In this document: positions 33,376 through 41,700 of the stretch, in pieces
Position numbering within the stretch: position 1 is the stretch's first letter
How the letters are laid out: every line of letters begins with the position of its first letter
Assembly (NCBI GenBank): GCA_030681475.1
Contig: JAUXWT010000056.1
Coordinates: 1-53,864, forward strand
Source: Bacteroidales bacterium
Lineage (GTDB): Bacteria > Bacteroidota > Bacteroidia > Bacteroidales > FEN-979
Reading direction: 5' to 3'
Length of the DNA: 53,864 nucleotides
Position numbers and translations under genes: made by a program
Notes under the pieces: generated by a model
What the model was told of the DNA's origin: nothing
Seen by the model: the letters and a program-made list of their open reading frames with translations, nothing else
Databases searched by the model: none

Positions 33376-33433
33376 CTAAAGTCAATGTTACCAAAAATAA
33401 TGAACAATTCACCGCGATTGTTCATAAAATGGG

Positions 33434-33441
33434 TAAATTTG
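33434..33441 (+). promoter_or_regulatory. -7 promoter box TAAATTTG for gatE
   Basis: TAAATTTG fits TAnnTTTG and lies 30 bases before the gatE ATG at 33472. It indicates that the archaeal-type genes are served by a native Bacteroidota promoter. Confidence 0.5.
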
Positions 33442-33471
33442 AACACTCCTAAAACTATCCCTGCTGATACA

Positions 33472-35433
33472 ATGAAACAAAATTTTGATCCAAGGCGCCA
33501 CCATGCCGAAACACAACAACATATCGGATATGTCCCACGTACAAAGGCCACCCAGGCTGATTATGACCGCATTGGTTTTATGTCGGGACTCGAAGTTCAC
33601 CAGCAACTGAAAACCAAAGAAAAACTGTTCTGTCATTGTCCCGCCGGGATTTATCAGCAGGCTGATGATTATGATGCCGAGTTGATCCGTCACATGCGTC
33701 CGACTTTGAGTGAACTTGGCGAATATGACGGCACGGCGCTGATGGAGTTCAGGACGCGGAAAAACATTATTTACCGCATTAAAAATGAGACAGCCTGTAC
33801 GTACGATGTGGATGATACACCTCCGTTCCCGCTGAATCGTGAAGCATTGTCGCACGCCATTGATATCTCCCTGTTATCGAAACTGAAGGTGGTGGGGGAG
33901 GTGCATATCACCCGAAAACAGTACCTCGACGGTTCAATACCTACCGGGTTTCAACGTACAGCCATTATCGGGATAGAGGGCGAGATCCAGTTAAAACATA
34001 AGAAAGTGCGACTGATCCAGCTTTCACTCGAGGAGGATTCTTGCAGGGAGGTGTCGGATATCGGCCATACCCGGATTTTCCGAACCGACCGACTCGGCAT
34101 GCCACTTATTGAAACGGTGACCTATCCTGATTTTAAGAACCCTGATGAGGTGAAAGAAGGGGCGGACTATATCCGGTTCCTTAACCGCAGTACAGGGAAG
34201 GTATTGCAAGGTATCGGCTCTACCCGGGCCGATGTGAACGTGAGTTGCAAAGGGGGTACCCGAGTTGAGATCAAGGGGGTGTCGCATACCGGTTGGATGC
34301 CTGAACTTACCCATAATGAAGCTTACCGGCAATGGGCCTTGTTGGCGATCAGGGATCAATTGAATCAAAGAATTAAGGACCAGGCAAGCTGGAACATTTT
34401 TGTCAGGGAAGCCAAAGCGAAAGATTTTAAACTGGAAAACTTTGGGGTTCCAAAAAACACTGCCCTCAAGGTTTACATGGTTAACCTGCCACAATTCCAG
34501 GGAATCTTTTCCCATTTTACCCAACCCGGGAGAATGTTCGCCGATGAATTTTCTGACAGGCTGAAGGTCATTGCCTGCATCGAGAAACCAAATATGGTTC
34601 ACTCAGAAATGTTTGATGATATCATTGGCGAGAAAGCCTGGATGAAGGTACAGACGCTGTTAGGCAGCAAAGAGGGTGATGCGCAGTTGATCTTCTGGGG
34701 GCCTGAGGATGATATCAAAACAGCCATTGAAACCATAGAAGAGCGCTGCAGGATGGCCTTTACCGGCGTGCCGAATGAAACCAGGAAGTCGTTTGAAGAT
34801 GGGACTACTATTTTCGAGCGGGTGCTGCCCGGCGCCGATCGCATGTATCCTGATACTGATTCAGCGCCCATTCCCCTCGAGGATGCCGAGATATACGAAG
34901 CGATGAAACGGATTCCGAAACTGGTCTCTGAACGTATTGCTCAACTGATTGAATGGAATGTGCCGGAAGATACCCATACCTATCTGTTAAAGAACAATCT
35001 CGTTCCAGCGCTGGAAAAAGCAGAGGTTGAACTGAATGTTCCCGCCAGGTTCACCTCAGGTTTGCTGGCACATACCTTAAAAAACCTGCAGGGTCAATCT
35101 CCCATGCTTCCTGATTTTTCTTATGACAAGGTTTATGATCTGTTGAAATTCCTCATTGAAAGCAAGTTAGACCTCTCCATTGCGAAACGGATGTTGTTTC
35201 AACTTTACCGGCATCCGAAACTGGATTTCGAATCCATTCTGACCATCATTAATTTCAATGAAGCCAAAGAAGAGGATATTTTAGCGAAAGTGCCATTCCT
35301 TGTCAAAAAATACAAAGAGATCAGAATATCCAAGGATGATTCGGCAGGTGTGCGCTGGGTAATGGGAAATCTCAGCAAACTCGCCACCGGCAACATCTCA
35401 CTCAATACCTTAAGCAAACAGATTAAATTTTAA
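33472..35433 (+). CDS. gatE: Glu-tRNA(Gln) amidotransferase subunit E (archaeal type)
   Basis: A 653-residue protein of the GatB/GatE family. With GatD it converts Glu-tRNA(Gln) to Gln-tRNA(Gln), activating the glutamate and receiving ammonia from GatD. GLEVHQQLKTKEKLFCHCPA (39-58) is the family opening. HMRPTLSELGEYDGTA, QYLDGSIPTGFQRTA and QLSLEEDSCREV match GatE rather than GatB. Residues about 300-450 (GIFSHFTQPGRMFADEFSDR to DADSAPIPL-like PDTDSAPIPLE) are the AspRS-like insertion found in GatE and absent from GatB. The C-terminal tail domain is helical. It runs toward gatD across an octamer repeat and is divergent from the OstA-like gene. Confidence 0.93.
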   Translation: MKQNFDPRRHHAETQQHIGYVPRTKATQADYDRIGFMSGLEVHQQLKTKEKLFCHCPAGIYQQADDYDAELIRHMRPTLSELGEYDGTALMEFRTRKNIIYRIKNETACTYDVDDTPPFPLNREALSHAIDISLLSKLKVVGEVHITRKQYLDGSIPTGFQRTAIIGIEGEIQLKHKKVRLIQLSLEEDSCREVSDIGHTRIFRTDRLGMPLIETVTYPDFKNPDEVKEGADYIRFLNRSTGKVLQGIGSTRADVNVSCKGGTRVEIKGVSHTGWMPELTHNEAYRQWALLAIRDQLNQRIKDQASWNIFVREAKAKDFKLENFGVPKNTALKVYMVNLPQFQGIFSHFTQPGRMFADEFSDRLKVIACIEKPNMVHSEMFDDIIGEKAWMKVQTLLGSKEGDAQLIFWGPEDDIKTAIETIEERCRMAFTGVPNETRKSFEDGTTIFERVLPGADRMYPDTDSAPIPLEDAEIYEAMKRIPKLVSERIAQLIEWNVPEDTHTYLLKNNLVPALEKAEVELNVPARFTSGLLAHTLKNLQGQSPMLPDFSYDKVYDLLKFLIESKLDLSIAKRMLFQLYRHPKLDFESILTIINFNEAKEEDILAKVPFLVKKYKEIRISKDDSAGVRWVMGNLSKLATGNISLNTLSKQIKF

Positions 35434-35436
35434 TTT

Positions 35437-35484
35437 CAATATTTCGCTATTTCACCTTTTCGCTATTTCACCATTTCACCATTT
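35437..35484. repeat. 8-bp tandem repeat (CGCTATTT family) between gatE and gatD
   Basis: Six octamers in register: CAATATTT, CGCTATTT, CACCTTTT, CGCTATTT, CACCATTT, CACCATTT. It fills the gap from three bases after the gatE stop to four before the gatD start. Confidence 0.93.
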
Positions 35485-35488
35485 ACAT

Positions 35489-36874
35489 ATGACTGAAGAT
35501 ATTTTCCAGGGATACAAAGGACGCGCACTCGCCGTACTGCAAAAGTTTAATGCCAGGGTTTGGGCAAAGGTAAAGGTCGAAAGCAGCCGGGGCATCTTTG
35601 AAGGTACGATCCTTCCCAGGGCGGAGAACACAGATGACAAACACCTTGTATTAAAGATTTTTACCGGATACAACATCGGGGTCGATATAGATGGGATCAC
35701 CGGTATCGTTGAACTTGGGTACAAGAAGGCGGTTTATAAAATCCCGGAGAAGGAGTTTCCTTATTCCAAAGATAAACCCAATGTAAAGTTGTTGGGGACG
35801 GGAGGCACCATTGCTTCCCGGCTTGACTACCGCACCGGCGCCGTGATTCCCGCGTTTTCGCCGGGTGAATTGTACGGTGCGGTCCCCGAATTGGCCGATA
35901 TATGCAATCTGACTACTGAAAAACTATTCGCCGTATTCAGCGAAAATATGGGCCCGGAGCAGTATAAAAAACTAGCCGTTGCCATCGGACATGAGATCGA
36001 AAAGGGCATCGACGGTATCATTATCGGGCACGGAACCGATACGCTTCATTACACCTCGGCGGCGCTGACCTTCATGGTTCAAAATTCACCGGTTCCGATC
36101 GTCCTGGTCGGGTCACAGCGTTCATCGGACAGGCCAAGTTCAGATGCCGCCCTGAACCTGATGCATGCCGCCACGGCTGCGGCACATGGCGACATCGCTG
36201 AAGTGATGGTATGCATGTTCGGACCAACATCCGACGAATACGGTTTCCTGCATAAAGGGACCCGGGTGCGGAAAATGCACTCATCCTACAGGTCAACCTT
36301 CCGCACCATCGGAGATACCCCCATTGCTACTGTCACCCGGAAGGGCGTGGTTCCCATCAAACAGGATTATAAACGCAGGCGAAAAGACCGGAATGTCACG
36401 ATCATGCCCTATTACGAGGAAAAGGTGACCATGATCTACTACTATACCAACATGCAGCCCGACGTAATTGATGCACTGGTTGACGCTGGTTACAAAGGGA
36501 TCATCATCATCGGCACCGGACTCGGCCATGTCAACAAACCGATATATCCTGCCCTGGAACGAGCCATTGCAAAAGGCGTCGCCATTTATATGACCGTTCA
36601 AACTTTATGGGGCTACGTGCATATGTTTGTGTATGACACGGGGCGCGACCTCATGGCCAAGGGAATTATCCCGGCGGAGAACATGTTGCCCGAAACTGCC
36701 TTTATCAAACTAAGCTGGGCCCTGGGACAAACATCAGACCTGGAGAAGGTCAAAGAGATCATGCTGACTCCCATCAACAGTGAAATTACACCCCGCGAAC
36801 CATACAATGGCTACCTGATCTACCAGGGGGGAGTGCCGGAAGTGGAGGCGTTTATAAGGAAGTTCCACAAGTAA
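35489..36874 (+). CDS. gatD: Glu-tRNA(Gln) amidotransferase subunit D (archaeal type)
   Basis: A 461-residue protein that hydrolyses asparagine or glutamine and passes ammonia to GatE. An N-terminal beta-barrel domain (about 1-90: FEGTILPRAENTDDKHLVLK) typical of GatD, and absent from free asparaginases, precedes two L-asparaginase domains. Active-site residues are visible: Thr107 in GTGGTIAS, Thr183-Asp184 in HGTDT, and Lys262 in VRKMHSSYR. The N-terminal domain and its position next to gatE separate it from a type I/II asparaginase. It starts right after an octamer repeat and another follows its stop. Confidence 0.94.
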   Translation: MTEDIFQGYKGRALAVLQKFNARVWAKVKVESSRGIFEGTILPRAENTDDKHLVLKIFTGYNIGVDIDGITGIVELGYKKAVYKIPEKEFPYSKDKPNVKLLGTGGTIASRLDYRTGAVIPAFSPGELYGAVPELADICNLTTEKLFAVFSENMGPEQYKKLAVAIGHEIEKGIDGIIIGHGTDTLHYTSAALTFMVQNSPVPIVLVGSQRSSDRPSSDAALNLMHAATAAAHGDIAEVMVCMFGPTSDEYGFLHKGTRVRKMHSSYRSTFRTIGDTPIATVTRKGVVPIKQDYKRRRKDRNVTIMPYYEEKVTMIYYYTNMQPDVIDALVDAGYKGIIIIGTGLGHVNKPIYPALERAIAKGVAIYMTVQTLWGYVHMFVYDTGRDLMAKGIIPAENMLPETAFIKLSWALGQTSDLEKVKEIMLTPINSEITPREPYNGYLIYQGGVPEVEAFIRKFHK

Positions 36875-36875
36875 T

Positions 36876-36915
36876 AAATAGTGAAATAGCGAAATAGCGA
36901 AATGGCGAAATGGGG
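36876..36915. repeat. 8-bp tandem repeat after gatD (AAATAGCG, inverted CGCTATTT)
   Basis: Five octamers in register, AAATAGTG, AAATAGCG, AAATAGCG, AAATGGCG and AAATGGGG. AAATAGCG is the complement of CGCTATTT, so it is the same repeat family in opposite orientation, starting two bases after the gatD stop. Confidence 0.92.
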
Positions 36916-36936
36916 TATAAATAATTACAAATTCAT

Positions 36937-39855
36937 ATGAAAAAGAACCAAAGGGTTATCCGGTTAGTACTTATTTTAGTGATACTTTTATCAGGCATGG
37001 GAATTTTCGCCCAGAAATCCTTCAAATACGAAACGGTTCCGAACGACCCGCTCAAAGCCAGAATTTACACGCTTGACAATGGGCTCAAAGTATATCTCAC
37101 AGTGTATAAAGATGCCCCGCGTGTTCAGACTGCCATAGCCATACGCACCGGCAGCAAAAACGATCCTTCCGACAATACGGGTATGTCGCACTACCTTGAG
37201 CATATCATGTTCAAGGGTACCGATGAATTTGGAACCAAAGATTTTTCAAAGGAAAAGGTGTTGCTGGATCAGATCGAACTCAAATTCGAAGTTTACAAAC
37301 AAACTTCAGATTCACTTTTGCGGAAACGAATTTATCACGAAATTGACAGTCTGTCGGGGGTGGCGGCCACCTATGCCATTGCCAATGAATATGATAAACT
37401 GCTTTCGGTGATCGGGGCAAAGGGGACTAACGCTTTTACATCCTTTGAGGAGACGGTCTATATCAATGATATCCCATCGAACAAGATCGGTCCGTGGCTG
37501 GAGATCGAACGGGAGCGTTTCCAGGATCCTGTCTTCAGGTTGTTCCATACAGAATTGGAAACCGTGTATGAAGAGAAGAACATGAGCCTTGACAACGATG
37601 ATGATAAAGTTTTTGAAGATCTCTTTTCCGGTCTGTTCAGCAAAAATACCTATGGAACCCAAACGGTCATCGGGACTGTGGAGCATTTGAAAAATCCATC
37701 ACTTGTCGCAATGAGAAATTATTTCGACACCCGCTATGTCCCTAACAATATGGCCGTAGTGATGTCAGGCGATTTTAACCCCGATGAGGTGATTCAAATG
37801 GTGGATGCTACTTTTGGACAGTTGGCATCAAAACCGGTTGCCCCCTATGTTCCTGCCGTTGAACCACCAATAACCCATACAATTGTAAAAGAGGTGGTTG
37901 GTCCGGATGCTGAATCGGTAACCATCGGCTACCGTCTTGGTGGCGCCGACACCAAAGATGCCGATCTGGTAACTGTTTGCAACATGGCGCTAAGCAATAA
38001 CAATGCCGGTTTGATGGACCTGAACCTGAACCAGGCACAAAAGGTGCTCGAGGCTAACGCTTACTCTTATGTTTTGAAAGATTATTCGGTAAATATTTTT
38101 TCGGGCAAAGCCAAAGAGGGGCAATCGCTTGAAGAGGTGAAAGACCTCATCATGGATCAGATTTCCATGGTGAAAAAAGGTGAATTTCCCGATTGGCTGA
38201 TCCCCGCGGTCATCAATGATCTTAAATTGGCTGAAATCAAAAAGTATGAAACCAATTTTGGCCGTGCCATGGAATTGATGGATGAATTCGTGAAGGAATT
38301 GCCCCATTCCAGGGTTGTTAACAACATCAGCCGGCTTTCAAAGATATCCAAACAGGATATCATCGATTTTGCAAACAAGAACTATGGCGACAACCATGTA
38401 ATCGTTTATAAACGCAATGGCCAGGCGAAGGAAACGACAAAGATCGTGAAACCGCTGATCACTCCTGTTCCAATGAACCGTGATGACGAATCAGACTTCC
38501 TGAAGAAGATCGTGGCCGAGCCATGTAAAGTGATCGAACCGGTATTTCTTGACTACACAAAGGATATTAAAAAGCTCAACCTGAAAAGCAGCATCCCGGT
38601 ATTGTATAAGGAAAATACCGAAAACAGCGCTTTTTCATTATACTATTTCTTTGAGATGGGCACAAACAATGACCGTGAACTTGGCATAGCCCTTGATTAC
38701 CTGAAGTACCTTGGTACAACGAATTTTTCTCCCAAACAAATCCAGGAGGAATTCTACAAATTGGGTTGTACGATCAGTGTGAACAGTTCAGAGGTGGAGG
38801 TATGGGTATCTCTGAAGGGGTTGAGTGAAAACATGGCAAAATCGGTGAAGCTTTTTGAGCAGTTGCTATCAGATGCCCAGCCAAATAAGCCGGCTTTGGA
38901 GAATCTTGTGGCTGATATTAAAAAACGCCGGGATGATGACAAACTTTCAAAGCAGACCATTTTGTGGGAGGCGATGTACAACTATGGTGTATATGGCGAA
39001 AAATCGCCCTTTACAAACATTTTATCTTCCTCCGAACTGGATGCACTCAAGGCGGATGACCTGGTTGCATTGATCAAAGAATTGAATGGATTTCAGCACA
39101 AAGCGCTCTATTATGGCCCGGAAAAGGCGGAAAATTTAATAGCGCTGTTGAACAGGGAGCATCGAAATCCGGGATCGATCAAAGGGGTGCCTGAAGCCAG
39201 AGTTTTCGAGCAGAAACCAACAGATGTTTCCAGGGTTTATACGGTGGATTACGATATGAAGCAGGCTGAGATCATCATGCTTTCAAAGTCAGGTGCGTAC
39301 GACAAGTCGATCATTCCGGAGATTCGGCTATTCAACGAATATTTTGGCGGCGGCATGAACTCGATTGTTTTCCAGGAGATCCGTGAATCGAAGGGACTGG
39401 CTTACAGCGCCTGGGCAGGATACCGTTCACCACAGCAACCATACCAGAATTTTTACCTGTTCTCCTATATCGGGACACAGATCGACAAATTACCTGAGGC
39501 CATGAAAGCCATGACCGGTCTATTCAACAACATGCCGGAAAGTGAAAAAGCGCTGAATTCTTCCCGTGAGGCCATTATCAACAAGATCCGAACTGAACGC
39601 ATCACCAAATCACAGGTATTGTTTAATTATATCAATGCCGATAAATTCGGTCTCACTTACGACATCCGCAGGGATGTGTTTGAAAGGGTACCTCACATGA
39701 ACTTTTCTGACTTGAAAGAATTTCAGCAGAAGTTCATTAAGGACAAAAATTTCACCATTCTGGTACTTGGCAACAAGGCTGAACTGGATATGAACACGCT
39801 CTCATCATATGGGCAAGTGCATTCGCTGAAATTAGAAGAGGTTTTTGGGTATTAA
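36937..39855 (+). CDS. M16 family zinc metallopeptidase
   Basis: A 972-residue insulinase-family peptidase with a signal peptide (VLILVILLSGMGIFAQ). The inverted zinc motif HxxEH is at His85, Glu88 and His89 (HYLEH), with the third ligand probably in VYEEKNM. Residues about 50-470 form the active half. A second M16 pair follows at about 560-970 (FNEYFGGGMNSIVFQEIRES is its conserved motif) and should form the closing half. It lies downstream of the repeat after gatD and is convergent with the ClC gene, 13 bp apart. Probably periplasmic. Confidence 0.94.
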   Translation: MKKNQRVIRLVLILVILLSGMGIFAQKSFKYETVPNDPLKARIYTLDNGLKVYLTVYKDAPRVQTAIAIRTGSKNDPSDNTGMSHYLEHIMFKGTDEFGTKDFSKEKVLLDQIELKFEVYKQTSDSLLRKRIYHEIDSLSGVAATYAIANEYDKLLSVIGAKGTNAFTSFEETVYINDIPSNKIGPWLEIERERFQDPVFRLFHTELETVYEEKNMSLDNDDDKVFEDLFSGLFSKNTYGTQTVIGTVEHLKNPSLVAMRNYFDTRYVPNNMAVVMSGDFNPDEVIQMVDATFGQLASKPVAPYVPAVEPPITHTIVKEVVGPDAESVTIGYRLGGADTKDADLVTVCNMALSNNNAGLMDLNLNQAQKVLEANAYSYVLKDYSVNIFSGKAKEGQSLEEVKDLIMDQISMVKKGEFPDWLIPAVINDLKLAEIKKYETNFGRAMELMDEFVKELPHSRVVNNISRLSKISKQDIIDFANKNYGDNHVIVYKRNGQAKETTKIVKPLITPVPMNRDDESDFLKKIVAEPCKVIEPVFLDYTKDIKKLNLKSSIPVLYKENTENSAFSLYYFFEMGTNNDRELGIALDYLKYLGTTNFSPKQIQEEFYKLGCTISVNSSEVEVWVSLKGLSENMAKSVKLFEQLLSDAQPNKPALENLVADIKKRRDDDKLSKQTILWEAMYNYGVYGEKSPFTNILSSSELDALKADDLVALIKELNGFQHKALYYGPEKAENLIALLNREHRNPGSIKGVPEARVFEQKPTDVSRVYTVDYDMKQAEIIMLSKSGAYDKSIIPEIRLFNEYFGGGMNSIVFQEIRESKGLAYSAWAGYRSPQQPYQNFYLFSYIGTQIDKLPEAMKAMTGLFNNMPESEKALNSSREAIINKIRTERITKSQVLFNYINADKFGLTYDIRRDVFERVPHMNFSDLKEFQQKFIKDKNFTILVLGNKAELDMNTLSSYGQVHSLKLEEVFGY

Positions 39856-39868
39856 GAACTTAAACCTG

Positions 39869-41641
39869 TTAATCATCCGAGAATTTCCTGAGCAGCTCCC
39901 GGTATTGCGAAAATACATTGGCGCGTGAAATAAACCCAAGGTATTTGCCATCTTCCACCACCGGCAAATTATAACGGTCGCTTTGTTGGAACAGTTGCAC
40001 CACCCTGTCCATTGAATCATCTGGATTTATTACACAATCGGGCATGAAAAGGAGATCTTTGACGTAGGTTTCATCATAGATTGACTGGTCGAACATGATC
40101 TGCCTGATGTTGTCGAGCATCACGATGCCATAGAATTTTCCGTCGCGGTCAACCACCGGGAAAATATTACGTGAAGCAGTCGTCACGATCTTTACAAGCT
40201 GCCCAAGCGTAGCTCCGGGATCGACTGCTGCAAAGTTGGTTTCGATCAACTGGCGGGGCGACATGAAAGAGAGTACGGCTTTGTCTTTATGGTGCGTGAT
40301 AAGTTCCTTGCGTGCTGCGAGCTGACGGGTATAAATGGAATGACTTTCGAAGATATGGCAGGTAAGGTAAGCGATCGCCGAAACAATGATCAGGGGTGTA
40401 AGCAGCAAATATCCTCCGGTAATCTCTGCAATTAGGAAAATAGCTGTGAGCGGGGCATGCATCACACCTGCCATCACGCCTGCCATCCCGACCAGGGCGA
40501 AGTTGCTTTGAGAAATATTGAGACCAAAGACAGTATTTAGCAGGTTGGCGAAAAAATATCCACAAATGGCGCCAACAAATATCGAAGGGGCAAAGGTGCC
40601 TCCGATCCCGCCACTGCCCTGCGTTACGGCCATGGCTACCACTTTCATGATGATCAGGCCGAAGATGACAATCAGGAGCGACCAGTGATTTTGTTTTAAA
40701 GCGCCGAATAAAGCAGAATTGCCAATCATCTCGCCCTGTCCGTTGATCACATCCTTTAAAACCGTATAACCCTCTCCGAATAAGGAGGGATAGATAAAAA
40801 TAAGCAAAGCAAGGGTTATGCCGCCAATCGCAACCCTGGTTGTCTGTGTCAGTTTATTCAGCAGTGATTCAATCTTGATGCTTCCACGGATAAAAAATAC
40901 CGATGTCAGTCCCGTGAAAATACCAAGCAGGATATAAAAAGGGATATGACGGATAATAAAGGGATTGTTCAAGGTGAAGGAGAACAACACCTCGTTGCCC
41001 ATCAGCAAAAACGAGACCACGGATGCCGTTACAGTCGTGATAAGTAAGGGGATCAGGGTGGTCATGGTGAGGTCGAGCATCAATATCTCAAGCACGAAAA
41101 TCGCTCCGGCGATAGGCGCCTCAAAAATACCGGCGATGGCCCCCGCGGCGCCACAACCGATCAGCATGGTCGAGGTCTTGTAATCGAGCCGGAAGAGCCG
41201 GGCGAGGTTTGACCCTATAGCGGATCCGGTAAGCACTATGGGGGCTTCCGGCCCAACTGAACCTCCGAAACCAAGGGTCAACGTGCAGGAAGCCAATGAT
41301 GAAAAGGTATTGTGGGGCTTGATCTGACTGTTGTTTTTAGAAATGGCATATAACACCTTGCTTACGCCATGACTGATGTTTTCTTTCACCACATACCTGA
41401 CAAACAATATGGTGAGGATGATCCCGACAACCGGAAATGCCAGAAACAGGTAATAAATGCCATGGTAGCTGAAACCGTTGGTCAGAAAATAATTCGTGTA
41501 ATACAACGTGTTTTTCAGTGTAACTGCTGCAAGACCGCTGCCAATACCAACCACCATGCTGAGGATCAGCACAAATTGTCTTTGTTTGATGTGACGTAAC
41601 CGCCACACAAGAAGTTTCCCGGTAATTGATTTTGGCAACAT
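39869..41641 (-). CDS. ClC-family chloride channel/transporter with CBS pair
   Basis: A 590-residue membrane protein with about eleven hydrophobic segments over residues 20-430. The conserved filter motif GGSVGPEAPIV carries the gating glutamate Glu132. GSGGIGGTFAPSIFVGA is the conserved C-terminal filter segment. Residues about 440-580 hold two CBS domains that usually bind adenine nucleotides (FPVVDRDGKFYGIVMLDNIR, LPVVEDGKYLGFISRANVF). Whether it is a channel or H+/Cl- exchanger cannot be read by eye. The start at 41641 is only eight bases from a -7 box. Confidence 0.93.
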   Translation of the reverse strand: MLPKSITGKLLVWRLRHIKQRQFVLILSMVVGIGSGLAAVTLKNTLYYTNYFLTNGFSYHGIYYLFLAFPVVGIILTILFVRYVVKENISHGVSKVLYAISKNNSQIKPHNTFSSLASCTLTLGFGGSVGPEAPIVLTGSAIGSNLARLFRLDYKTSTMLIGCGAAGAIAGIFEAPIAGAIFVLEILMLDLTMTTLIPLLITTVTASVVSFLLMGNEVLFSFTLNNPFIIRHIPFYILLGIFTGLTSVFFIRGSIKIESLLNKLTQTTRVAIGGITLALLIFIYPSLFGEGYTVLKDVINGQGEMIGNSALFGALKQNHWSLLIVIFGLIIMKVVAMAVTQGSGGIGGTFAPSIFVGAICGYFFANLLNTVFGLNISQSNFALVGMAGVMAGVMHAPLTAIFLIAEITGGYLLLTPLIIVSAIAYLTCHIFESHSIYTRQLAARKELITHHKDKAVLSFMSPRQLIETNFAAVDPGATLGQLVKIVTTASRNIFPVVDRDGKFYGIVMLDNIRQIMFDQSIYDETYVKDLLFMPDCVINPDDSMDRVVQLFQQSDRYNLPVVEDGKYLGFISRANVFSQYRELLRKFSDD

Positions 41642-41648
41642 GTTGCTG

Positions 41649-41656
41649 CAAATGTA
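41649..41656 (-). promoter_or_regulatory. -7 box TACATTTG almost touching the ClC start
   Basis: The minus strand reads TACATTTG, ending eight bases before the ATG at 41641. As with ispE, a transcript from here would have almost no leader. Confidence 0.45.
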
Positions 41657-41700
41657 ATTTATTTTTTCAACCCTGACAGGCTGACGATACTACCCGAACC

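Noticed and set aside
33472-36874. GatB plus free L-asparaginase as the reading of this pair
   Set aside because: The large protein has the AspRS-like insertion and the small one an N-terminal barrel, both specific to GatE and GatD, and the two are adjacent.
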